Shown in pieces: positions 50,764 through 59,246 of a DNA stretch of 64,000 nucleotides. The notes under the pieces were generated by a model. It had not been told where the DNA came from. It saw only the letters and a program-made list of their open reading frames with translations, and did not search any database. Position numbers and translations under genes: made by a program. Within the stretch, counting starts at the first letter, position 1; the number at the start of each line of letters is the position of its first letter. Source of the DNA: Betaproteobacteria bacterium UBA5216 (GTDB lineage: Bacteria > Pseudomonadota > Gammaproteobacteria > Burkholderiales > SG8-41); the NCBI GenBank assembly GCA_002412495.1, contig DHVE01000044.1, forward strand, positions 62,001 to 126,000. Reading direction: 5' to 3'.

Positions 50764-53700
50764 ATGGCCACTTCCGGCACACCAACAGTTGAAGCACTGC
50801 TAGCAAAGCTAAAAGAAGAGTTGGAGGGCGCCCCAGCTGACACATTCGAGCGGTTGGCTGCGGATCTTTTCTGCAGGTTGCTTGGGGACGTTGGCGTTTC
50901 TGTTTCCAAGCCGGGTTCTCAATTCGGCGGTGATGCAGGTACCGCAGGGTTGCGGCGGCGGTATTTGCGACTGGAGTGCAAGCGATACAAGGAGTCCACG
51001 CCGCTTGCGCCGCGCGCACTGGGCGGTGAGGTGCTCGAAGCTGTCCTGAAGGACTCCCAGCTTGAAGCCTGGGTCCTGGCCTCTACGAAGACGGTGAGCG
51101 AGACGGAGCGCAACGTCGCTCGGGACGGTGGCTCCGAACTCGGTGTGCCTATTGTGGTCATCGACTGGACCGAGCAGCCTCCCGGCGTGGGCATCAACGC
51201 GATGGCGGCGCTCTGTGCGAAGTGGCCGGACATCGTCGAGAAGCACATTGGCAAAGTTGCTGGGGACACCGCCAGGGCGCTGACATCTCATGCTGGCTCG
51301 ACAGCCGAGAATCTGCACAAGGACTTAGAGACATGGAACATCGGCTTCAACCATTTGCGAGCACGGTCGCACGCACATCTGAAGAAGGTTTGGACGGAGA
51401 GTGCGCAGTCGTTGGCGACCCTCAATCAGGATGCGGCAGGCGGCAAAGCAGGTGTGCACCTCATAGAACGTAAGGATGTCTTGCAGGCGCTGGAGGGCTG
51501 GTGGCTGGGCCCACGTGACCCCCGTTCACCAGCGGTAGTCATCGGGCAAGAGGGCGTGGGCAAGACTTGGGTCTCCCTCGATTGGCTCAATCGCAGTGCC
51601 GCCTCTCTGCCTATCGTGGTTCCTGTGCCGGCGAGCACGTTCCTCAGCCATCGGGACTTCTCGGAAGCAGGTGTGCGAGACCTGCTCGCCCTAAGCTTGC
51701 GATGGCTGGCTGGCTCCCATCAAGGAACAGATTACTGGCGAGCCCGCATCGACCGAATTTTGGAGAGACCAGTCGCCGAGGGCGTCGCGGTGCTGCTGCT
51801 GGTTGACGGCATCAACCAGCGCCCCACCGTTGGCTGGGAGGCATTGGGACAAGCATTGCAAGCCGATTCCCTGGCAGGCAAGGTCCGCATACTCTTCACC
51901 ACGCGACGCCACTACTTCGAGACCAGCATGCGTCAGTTCGCCGGCCTCCACTTCCCGTCGACTCAAGTTCCTGTAGGTGGGTATTCGCCAGCGGAGTTGG
52001 AAGAGTTGCTGCGCCTAAACGGCATGGACAAGTCCGACATCCCGACCGGACTGTTGAATCTAGCTTCCACGCCCAGGCTGTTTCCGCTCATTGTCCGCTT
52101 GAAAAACAGCGACGCTCTGCGCGCTGACGCGACGGTCCTTAGGCTCTTATTCGAGTACGGCAAAGACGTACATCAGATCAGAACTAACAGCGCGTTCACC
52201 GATGATGCTTGGGTGGGCTGGCTCGGATCTCGTGCTTTGGAGTACCGCGACCGTCTGGTCAAGACCGGCTCTGGCGCCCGCGCAGCGACGATCAAGGATG
52301 TCGCGAGCAGTTTGGCGGACCCTGGCATCTCGCCGGAGGATGTCGCGCGTCGTCTGAGTGATGTGGTGGACGGCGATTTCTTCCAGGTTCAGGGCTCGTT
52401 GGTCGGTGCGAAGAAGTTCGTGCTGAAAGAGCAGCCGACGGTTCTGGGGCTGGGCATTGCGCTTCTCGATAGCCTGGAAGGTGCGAAGAACACTTACGAG
52501 GTCGTTCAGGCGCACGCCTTGAAGTGGCTCGAGCCTGTGGGTGCCATCGACGAATCGGCGGATGTGCTCCGAGCGGCACTTGCCATTCTTTCAGCTTTGG
52601 GCGTCTCTGACGGCACCCCTGCCGCTGGTGCCTTGCTGGTGCTCTGGCTGAACGCACAGAACCCGTCCGCTAGCATCGAGCGAGATGCACTCGCCTTTGG
52701 TGAATCTTTCCCACAATCGATGCTGACCGTCATCGAGCACTCGGTCTCAGGGTCACGGTCTGCTGCCTTGCACTATGCGGTCCAGAGTCTCAGGAGACTT
52801 CCTCGTGCACGTACAGAGGACTGGGGCCGGATAACCCAGCGAATGCTCGATTGGACCAGCTGGGTGACGCTCCCGAATCAGGCCCACCTTAACGATCCGA
52901 ATCAATATGCGAAACAGCATCAGAAACAGCTCTTGACCCGGATTGGCACGGGAACGCCGGGGCAGGTGCTCGTTCACGGGGAGTCGCTGAAGCTTGACTA
53001 CAGCCACCCAGGTGACCCTTCGGCAGCCATCCCCGGCATTCTCGAGGGCCATGACCTGAACCCGTTTGTGCCAGTCATCCGGCGTGCGGCCGTACGTGAG
53101 GCGGTCAGGGTCGAATTCGAAAGCCGCTGCTGGGACGGGCTACGCTGGGTGCTTTTGCTTGGCTCACAGAACCAGCGCCAAGCCAGAATAGCGATTGTCC
53201 AAACTGCAGACGCCATCCTCGCGAGCGCTCCGGAGGCAGGTGTGCATCCAAGACTCCGAAACAGAATCGCTGCCTACCTGCTACGTCTCACGGGCATCGA
53301 GGAGCACGAGGTTAAAGCCTCCCAAATTAACGAAACGTTCGGCAGTGCGTTGGAATACGACAAAGATTATCTAAGGAACCCGGGCCAGTCGCCTTTTGAG
53401 TTGGAGTTTCGCCACCTTGACCCTGTCCTCAACGACTCCTCTTTGCCGGTTGGATGGCGCTTGAACAAGTTGACCAACTTCTTGGCCGTGCCCAACCTGA
53501 AAGTGCCCGCCGACCTGATTGCCCCGGTCAAAACTGCATTGGCAACTCAAACGTTCGAGCGGGTCAATGAGATTGGCCAGACCACCGCGGAGGGGCACGA
53601 ACTTGAGCGGCTAGAGTCGCTTGCGGCGAGACTGGCGCCGGCAGAGCTTGCTGAAATGTCGCGCAGGCGCCTTACCGCTTTAGCTGCGAGGAAGGGGGAT

Positions 53701-55473
53701 ACGAAGTACTGGTCGGCCTTGGCTGCCCCAGAGATGCTGCTCGTGGCCCAAGAGGCACAGACTTCTGCTTTCAGCGCTCTCCGAACCGCGAGCGCGGACC
53801 CGCAGCGGAATGAACCTGCTAACACGTGGTGCTTGCAGCTGGAATTACTTCACAAGCCGCTTAAGGAGCAGTTGGAGCTGCTCGTAAATGCCACCAACTT
53901 CTACTTCCTGACTGACCTGGTCGCTGTGGTGCGGCACGCAACAGCAGCTGAGTTGCACGACTTCCTCCGCGCCAACGAGAAGGAGCGAGTCAAGGCGGCG
54001 AACGTGGTAATGCAGGTAATGGCGTACCAGACTCCGCAAGCTGCGGACGCTCTGGTACAAGAGTTGCTGCCGTTCTTGGATAGCGGAGACAAAGAACTGC
54101 GTGCAGTGGCCTTCGTGGCGCTCGCAGTGTGCTCGCCCGAGCTTGCTGGCCGCACTCTAATATCTCGCAACTGGAAGCCTGACGCAACCGATCCGTGGGC
54201 GGCTCACTACGGCAGCACTGCGATTGCGGCTGCGACGAAGCACTTGGACTTCGGCGATGCGCTTGCCTTAATTGCTCCTTGGCGTTGGCTAGATGCAGCC
54301 GTGATGAGAGGAGGAAAGCCCGCGGAGCTGGAGCTGGCGACCAGGCGGACGCTTGCTGTACTGGACGTTCCGGCGGATACGTTGACGTCAGCAGAGGGCG
54401 TTCTGTCGGTGCGAGTTCCTAAGCCCTCGGAGCTGGCCCGCGTGCTTGTCACTGAGCCAACCACATCGAGCAATAACGTAGGGGAGTTCCTCAGACAAAC
54501 ATCGCGGAATCCCGACGAGGTACAAGAGCGCATGGACCAACTGGCCAAGGATGCTACCGCCACAATCGACAAGGTTCGCAGCGGTGGTCATAGCCTCTAC
54601 CTGCACACATTCTCGTACGCGACAGTCGAGGCCGCGTACAAGGCATCTCCAGCGGCTTGGGAAGACCTACTCGAAGGCGCAGAGGTGCAGTCAACGACAT
54701 TCCTCAGACGCGTGCATTCAGCAGAGGGGCTCTACCTGTGCCTCTGTGATGTTCTACTCGCTCACGCTCCTGGAAAGGGGCTTCGCCTGTGGCGAGCACT
54801 GGCTGACGGCATGAAGGTGCGGTTCAATGGACCCGCCAAGATCTCGGATCTAGTGCACATCGCCATGAGGGCACCCGATTCGGCCGAAGTGAACTCCGTT
54901 CGAGCCGAGTTGACCAACCTGATTCGGTGCAATACCGACCAAGACTTGTTTGAACTCGTGATTGCTTGCCAGATGCATGGCCGCGAAGAATGGCTTGATG
55001 ACTTCATTGATGCTGACCTGACCTCTGACCAGCCGTGGAGGCACAAGCGCGCAGCGGTACTGAAGGCGTTCCATCACTCGCCAGCAATCGACAATCTGCG
55101 ATGGCCAGAGGGCCAAACCGTTAGTTCACTGCGAACGCTTCAGTGCAATCTGCTGAGATGGACCAACCGCGCCGTGCTCGCTAAACACTGGTGGGAGCGC
55201 TTTCTCAGTGCGACGGACGCTGACACCGCGTTTGCAGCCTGGCACCTGTTCCTTGGCAGCGCTGACAGGCGAGCCTGGGTGTGGCGGTCTCAGCGGCCGA
55301 AGCCCAAGACGGAATTGGACCGGCTTCGCGAACTCCACCTGCGGTCGAACAAGGACTTGTTCGCTCGTGCCTTAGAGAAGCCGGAGACGAAGACAGCCAA
55401 GTTCGCAGACCATCTGTTCGGCCTGGATGGACCTAGCAAGTGGCTAATGTTGGACGGAGCGCCGGCTAGGTAG
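50764..55473 (+). CDS. Mrr-like nuclease / STAND NTPase fusion, Avs-like putative anti-phage protein
   Basis: 1569 residues. Residues about 20-130 look like an Mrr-type PD-(D/E)xK nuclease: E29 in TFERLAADLF, D57 in QFGGDAGTAG, and E71-x-K73 in LRLECKRYKE. After a linker, an NTPase of the STAND/NACHT type begins: Walker A GQEGVGKT at 261-268, Walker B VLLLVDGIN with D348, and sensor-like ILFTTRR with R381-R382. From about residue 600 to the end the protein is almost entirely helical, with HEAT-like stretches such as LDSGDKELRAVAFVALAVCS, as expected of a target-sensing region. Nuclease-STAND-repeat order is that of Avs proteins, which sense phage proteins and then degrade DNA. It is a single gene in its own insertion between unrelated catabolic genes. 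Subfamily and activity are not established. Confidence 0.8.
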   Translation: MATSGTPTVEALLAKLKEELEGAPADTFERLAADLFCRLLGDVGVSVSKPGSQFGGDAGTAGLRRRYLRLECKRYKESTPLAPRALGGEVLEAVLKDSQLEAWVLASTKTVSETERNVARDGGSELGVPIVVIDWTEQPPGVGINAMAALCAKWPDIVEKHIGKVAGDTARALTSHAGSTAENLHKDLETWNIGFNHLRARSHAHLKKVWTESAQSLATLNQDAAGGKAGVHLIERKDVLQALEGWWLGPRDPRSPAVVIGQEGVGKTWVSLDWLNRSAASLPIVVPVPASTFLSHRDFSEAGVRDLLALSLRWLAGSHQGTDYWRARIDRILERPVAEGVAVLLLVDGINQRPTVGWEALGQALQADSLAGKVRILFTTRRHYFETSMRQFAGLHFPSTQVPVGGYSPAELEELLRLNGMDKSDIPTGLLNLASTPRLFPLIVRLKNSDALRADATVLRLLFEYGKDVHQIRTNSAFTDDAWVGWLGSRALEYRDRLVKTGSGARAATIKDVASSLADPGISPEDVARRLSDVVDGDFFQVQGSLVGAKKFVLKEQPTVLGLGIALLDSLEGAKNTYEVVQAHALKWLEPVGAIDESADVLRAALAILSALGVSDGTPAAGALLVLWLNAQNPSASIERDALAFGESFPQSMLTVIEHSVSGSRSAALHYAVQSLRRLPRARTEDWGRITQRMLDWTSWVTLPNQAHLNDPNQYAKQHQKQLLTRIGTGTPGQVLVHGESLKLDYSHPGDPSAAIPGILEGHDLNPFVPVIRRAAVREAVRVEFESRCWDGLRWVLLLGSQNQRQARIAIVQTADAILASAPEAGVHPRLRNRIAAYLLRLTGIEEHEVKASQINETFGSALEYDKDYLRNPGQSPFELEFRHLDPVLNDSSLPVGWRLNKLTNFLAVPNLKVPADLIAPVKTALATQTFERVNEIGQTTAEGHELERLESLAARLAPAELAEMSRRRLTALAARKGDTKYWSALAAPEMLLVAQEAQTSAFSALRTASADPQRNEPANTWCLQLELLHKPLKEQLELLVNATNFYFLTDLVAVVRHATAAELHDFLRANEKERVKAANVVMQVMAYQTPQAADALVQELLPFLDSGDKELRAVAFVALAVCSPELAGRTLISRNWKPDATDPWAAHYGSTAIAAATKHLDFGDALALIAPWRWLDAAVMRGGKPAELELATRRTLAVLDVPADTLTSAEGVLSVRVPKPSELARVLVTEPTTSSNNVGEFLRQTSRNPDEVQERMDQLAKDATATIDKVRSGGHSLYLHTFSYATVEAAYKASPAAWEDLLEGAEVQSTTFLRRVHSAEGLYLCLCDVLLAHAPGKGLRLWRALADGMKVRFNGPAKISDLVHIAMRAPDSAEVNSVRAELTNLIRCNTDQDLFELVIACQMHGREEWLDDFIDADLTSDQPWRHKRAAVLKAFHHSPAIDNLRWPEGQTVSSLRTLQCNLLRWTNRAVLAKHWWERFLSATDADTAFAAWHLFLGSADRRAWVWRSQRPKPKTELDRLRELHLRSNKDLFARALEKPETKTAKFADHLFGLDGPSKWLMLDGAPAR

Positions 55474-55862
55474 GTCGAGGCGCGTCCTGTTCGCCGTGGG
55501 ACCGCACGGTGCGTTTCGTCTACAGAGCTTGCGTGCTCGAGGCCTAACGCCTTCTCCGACACCGACGCATAAGCGCTTCCGTCCGCATCGCGCACGCACC
55601 AACTCCGCGCCGGTCACCAGATCGTTACCCGTTCAGACGGCCGCTTTCCTTGGCAATTGCCTGCTTTGGGTCGGGTCCGGCCATAGCATGTCGCAGCAAG
55701 CGGCCATTAGACCAGATAGTCGCGCCAATGCCTGCTGAGGGGCACATTGCGGCCGTTACCGGATGAGAGTGTCAATGACCGCGGAGGCCGACAAGCGGAA
55801 GTCCATGGACATCTGGCACGCTAACGCGCTACCTCATATAACTGACTGGTCATGCCACGCAA
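55474..55862. other. Non-coding flank of the accessory insertion, right side
   Basis: No gene that I can support. The stretch contains GACGGCCGCTTTCCTTGGCA and a related AAGCGGCCATTAGACC segment, but no clear inverted repeat with the left flank. A frame of 80 codons at 55496 has no family features. The chromosomal backbone resumes with the CoA-transferase stop at 55863. Confidence 0.5.
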
Positions 55863-57083
55863 TCAGATAATCCCCTCGCCCTTCAGCGCCTGCATTTCCG
55901 CTTCGCTTAACCCCAGCCGCCCCCGATAAAGCTCGTCGTTGTGCCTGCCCATCGGCAGGCCCGCGAATTCAATACGCCCCGGCGTATCCGACAACTGCGG
56001 CAGCACGCGTGGCATGCGCAGGGGGCCAAGCTCGGGATCGTCTATCGTGGTGAGTACTTTGCGCGCGACCAGTTGCGGGTCTTCGGCGAGGTCTTTAAAA
56101 TCAGACACCGGCGCGACGGCGACTTCCGCTTTCACCAGTTGCGCGATGCAATCGGCTTGCGTGCGCTCGAGCACCCAGGCACCGACGATTTCGTCGAGCG
56201 CTTCCACATTGGCAAGGCGGTCACGATTGCTTTTGAAGCGCGGATCGGTGATGAGGTCTGCGCGCCCCATTTCCCTGAACAGGCGTTCGGTCAGCGCCTG
56301 CGTCGAACCCGCAATCGCGATCCAGCGGCCGTCTTTCGTGGGATACGCATTGCGCGGCGCGGAGCCCGAAGTGCGATTGCCGGTGCGTTTACCCGGCAAC
56401 CCGAGTTGATCATAGGCAATCGCGTGGCCGCTTAACATGGTGTAGAGCGATTCCAGCAGACTTACGTCGATGCTCTGCCCGCGCCCGCTTTTTTTGGCGT
56501 CGCGCTGATACAGGCTCAGCATCACGCCGATGGTCGCGTAGAGCGCCGACACCGAATCCGCCAGTGGCAGCGGCGGCAGCGTCGGCGGCCCATCGGCCTG
56601 ACCGGTGATGTGCGCAAAGCCGCTCATCGCTTCGGCCAGCGTGCCGAAGCCCGGGCGGTCTTTATACGGCCCCGTCTGGCCAAAACCGGACACGCGCACC
56701 ATGGTCAGACCCGGGCTCAGTTCGCGCAGCTTGTCGTAACCGAGGTTCCATTTTTCAAACGTGCCAGCGCGAAAACTTTCGATCAGCACATCGGCCTGCG
56801 TGGTTTTGATCAGCTTGCAGAATAAATCCTGCCCCGCCGGTTTGCTCAGCGACAACGTGATGTTTTTTTTGTTGCGCGACAACTGCTTCCAGTTGAGCGA
56901 CACGCCGTTTTTGCTGCGCCCGAAGTAGCGGCCCTGATCGCCGCCCTGCGGGTTTTCAACCTTGATCACCTCGGCGCCGAAGTCGCCGAGGATCATCGCG
57001 ATGGTGGGGCCGGCAATGACCTGGCCGCAGTCGATGACAGTGATCCCTGATAGAGGGAGTGTCGGAGTATGAATGGTCGTCAT
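55863..57083 (-). CDS. CaiB/BaiF family (class III) CoA-transferase
   Basis: 406 residues. VIDCGQVIAGPTIAMILGDF, GAEVIKVENPQGGD, RNKKNITLSLSKPAGQD, FGQTGPYKDRPGFGTLAEAM and the catalytic Asp D176 in LPLADSVSALYAT are the family hallmarks. It moves CoA between carboxylic acids such as succinyl-CoA and an imported acid. It is the third gene of a minus-strand set behind Bug 17 and the CitE-like lyase, but a long hairpin (57128-57193) lies between. Together the three could import a dicarboxylate, activate it and cleave it. Confidence 0.94.
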   Translation of the reverse strand: MTTIHTPTLPLSGITVIDCGQVIAGPTIAMILGDFGAEVIKVENPQGGDQGRYFGRSKNGVSLNWKQLSRNKKNITLSLSKPAGQDLFCKLIKTTQADVLIESFRAGTFEKWNLGYDKLRELSPGLTMVRVSGFGQTGPYKDRPGFGTLAEAMSGFAHITGQADGPPTLPPLPLADSVSALYATIGVMLSLYQRDAKKSGRGQSIDVSLLESLYTMLSGHAIAYDQLGLPGKRTGNRTSGSAPRNAYPTKDGRWIAIAGSTQALTERLFREMGRADLITDPRFKSNRDRLANVEALDEIVGAWVLERTQADCIAQLVKAEVAVAPVSDFKDLAEDPQLVARKVLTTIDDPELGPLRMPRVLPQLSDTPGRIEFAGLPMGRHNDELYRGRLGLSEAEMQALKGEGII

Positions 57084-57127
57084 AGCAAAGATTTAACTGA
57101 TACCGATACAAGTTGCACTACCTGTCG

Positions 57128-57193
57128 TTCCCGCGCAGGCGGGTATCCCCTCCCCCCGCAAGCGGAGGGAGGGGATACCCGCCTGCGCGGGAA
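57128..57193. repeat. Long near-perfect hairpin (TTCCCGCGCAGGCGGG type)
   Basis: The left arm TTCCCGCGCAGGCGGGTATC, continuing CCCTCCCCCCGC, pairs with the right arm through the mirror sequence ending GCCTGCGCGGGAA. About 30 base pairs have a single mismatch, around an AA-containing loop of four bases. It lies between the CitE-like gene and the CoA-transferase gene. Confidence 0.85.
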
Positions 57194-57243
57194 TGGCGGG
57201 AAAACGTTTTCGAGCTACGCCTATTTTATGAGAGTGTGAAACG

Positions 57244-58122
57244 CTATTTCACCAATCCCTCGCCCCAAGACAACACGCGCTTCGCCATCGCTGCCATGGC
57301 GTAATCCACCAGTTTGCCATCGACCGTGGTTGCAGCCGAGCCACGCGCCACCGCGGCGTCAAACGCTTCGAGCACGCGCTTGTAGTAATCGAGTTCTTTT
57401 TGGGTGGGCGTGAACGCGCGGTTGACGATCTCCACCTGGTTGGGATGAATAATCGATTTGCCGCGATAGCCGAGTTTGCGCGCGGCCTCGCAGCAGGCGC
57501 GCAGCCCCTCGGGGTCACGGATGTTGGCATAAGAACCATCCAGCACGTATTCCACGCCCGCCGCGCGCGCGGCGAGCAATATGCGCGAGCGAATGTAAAG
57601 CACTTCTTCGCCCACCGCCGTCCACAAGTAACCCAGATCGGTTTGAAGATCGCCATCCTGCGCGGTGCCCGCCGTCACCGAAAATATGCGCGGCGATGCT
57701 GACAAGATTTCATACGCAAACCACACGCCTTTCGCGGACTCCAGGCTGGGGCCGATGCCGATGGAGCCTTCTTTCAGGCCGCGTTTTTTTTCCAGCGCCG
57801 TGAGCATGCGATCCACTTCGCGGATGCCTTCCGCCGATTCGGCTTTGGTGAGCCGCACGCCGAGCAGGCCTTCGGTCACAATGGCATCAAGATCATCCGC
57901 CGTCATGCCGGTTTGCAGCGAATTCACGCGCACGTAAATCGCGTTGTCGGCGCGATGTTTTTCGATGTACTCACGCGCCAGCACGCGTGCCTTGGGCTTC
58001 TCGGCTATCGGCACGGAATCTTCCAGGTCAAACACCAGCGCATCCGCGCCATAGCTCGGTGATTTGGCCAGCATGTCCGCACGATTGGCGGGCATGATTA
58101 ACAAACTGCGTAACGGTCGCAT
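57244..58122 (-). CDS. HpcH/HpaI aldolase family, CitE-like CoA-ester lyase
   Basis: 292 residues, the size of CitE-type lyases. RPLRSLLIMPANRADMLAKS, GADALVFDLEDSVPIAEKPK (metal-binding D-L-E-D), YVRVNSLQTG, GIGPSLESAKGVWFAYEIL (second acidic metal ligand region) and RGKSIIHPNQVEIVNRAFTP are typical. Enzymes of this group cleave malyl-, citramalyl- or methylmalyl-CoA with Mg. With the downstream CoA-transferase it would make an activation-plus-cleavage pathway for a dicarboxylate such as citramalate or itaconate, which is inference. Confidence 0.92.
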   Translation of the reverse strand: MRPLRSLLIMPANRADMLAKSPSYGADALVFDLEDSVPIAEKPKARVLAREYIEKHRADNAIYVRVNSLQTGMTADDLDAIVTEGLLGVRLTKAESAEGIREVDRMLTALEKKRGLKEGSIGIGPSLESAKGVWFAYEILSASPRIFSVTAGTAQDGDLQTDLGYLWTAVGEEVLYIRSRILLAARAAGVEYVLDGSYANIRDPEGLRACCEAARKLGYRGKSIIHPNQVEIVNRAFTPTQKELDYYKRVLEAFDAAVARGSAATTVDGKLVDYAMAAMAKRVLSWGEGLVK

Positions 58123-58135
58123 GAAATGATTCTCT

Positions 58136-58158
58136 TTAACTAATTGTTTTTAAACAAC
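58136..58158 (-). repeat. AT-rich junction motif, minus-strand copy
   Basis: On the minus strand TTGTTTAAAAACAATTAGTTA lies 14 bases before the ATG of the CitE-like gene, at the same distance as copy 5 from its gene. Confidence 0.4.
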
Positions 58159-58184
58159 ATTTAATGACTGGCGCACGACTTCAA

Positions 58185-59156
58185 TCAATCGGCGGTCAAG
58201 CCCTTCTGCTTCACCACCTTGCGCCACTTTTCGACATCCGCCTTGAGAAATTCCGCGAACGCTTCGGGTTGATCACCGACAATAGTGTAGCCGAGATCAC
58301 GTATGCGCTTGCTCAGATCGGGCTGGTTGATGGCCGTCGCCGTGGCATTGCGCAGCGTCATGATGATGTCGCGCGGCGTCTTCGCGGGCACCACCAGCCC
58401 GTGCCAGTTGCTCGCTTCGTAATCCGGATAGCCCTGCTCCGCCACCGTGGGCGTGTCGGGCAACGTCGGCAGCCGCTTTGCAGTGGACACGCCCAGTAGC
58501 CGCAGCCGCTTGTCGTTCACCAGCGGCAGGCCGGTCGCGATCGGCGCAAAGTACACCAGCACTTCACCCGCCACCACCGCCGTTTGCGCGGGTGCGCCGC
58601 CGCGATACGACACCTCGGTGATATCCACGCCTGCGGTCAGCTTGAACAACTCCGCCGCGAGATATGTCGAGGTGCCCGCGCCCGCCGATCCGTAATTGAG
58701 TTCACCCGGACGCGCCTTGGCGATCTTCACCAATTCGCGTATCGATTTCGCGGGGAACGACGGATGCACCACCACGATCATCGGCGAGATGTCGACCTTG
58801 GTCACCGCGGCAAAATCGCGCAGCAGGTCGTAACTCAATTTACGAAACAGGCTGACATTGGCGGTATGCGATTGCGTGGCCTGCATCACCGTGTAGCCGT
58901 CCGGCGGCGTGCGCGCGGCAATCTCGGCGGCGAGGTTGGTGGCAGCCCCCGGGCGCACGTCTACGTACACCTGCATACCCAGCGCCTGCGTGAGGCCCTG
59001 CGCCACCAGCCGCCCGATAATCTCGGTGCCGCCGGTGCTCGGCAGGATGTAGCGTACCGGCTTGGACGGATACGCCTGCGCATGACCGATTGCGGGAATC
59101 AGCCAATTCAGGCAGATTGCCGATAGCGCCATCACAACAGTCCGAAATACGATCAT
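58185..59156 (-). CDS. Bug/TctC-family periplasmic solute receptor (Bug 17), altered binding loop
   Basis: 323 residues from the ATG at 59156. The signal peptide is MIVFRTVVMALSAICLNWLI with cleavage near GHAQ. The first loop reads VRYILPSTGGTEIIGRLVAQ: it lacks the PGG-x-x-D pattern present in most members and carries T-E instead. LGMQVYVDVRPGAATNLAAE is also changed (D-V-R for D-N-R), while PPDGYT and EVSYRG remain. It is the first gene of the CitE-like/CoA-transferase set, divergent from the GMC oxidoreductase across about 90 bases. The loop changes suggest an unusual ligand. Confidence 0.95.
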   Translation of the reverse strand: MIVFRTVVMALSAICLNWLIPAIGHAQAYPSKPVRYILPSTGGTEIIGRLVAQGLTQALGMQVYVDVRPGAATNLAAEIAARTPPDGYTVMQATQSHTANVSLFRKLSYDLLRDFAAVTKVDISPMIVVVHPSFPAKSIRELVKIAKARPGELNYGSAGAGTSTYLAAELFKLTAGVDITEVSYRGGAPAQTAVVAGEVLVYFAPIATGLPLVNDKRLRLLGVSTAKRLPTLPDTPTVAEQGYPDYEASNWHGLVVPAKTPRDIIMTLRNATATAINQPDLSKRIRDLGYTIVGDQPEAFAEFLKADVEKWRKVVKQKGLTAD

Positions 59157-59246
59157 GAAGCAGTCTCCACGGTTCGCGCGTTCCGATACGTTATTCACTA
59201 CACCAGCCATTTTACGAAGCGCATTGAAGTTCGCGCAAGCTGACTG

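Noticed and set aside
55496..55738. 80-codon frame after the STAND gene
   Set aside because: Composition is basic and cysteine-rich without pattern. No start signal.
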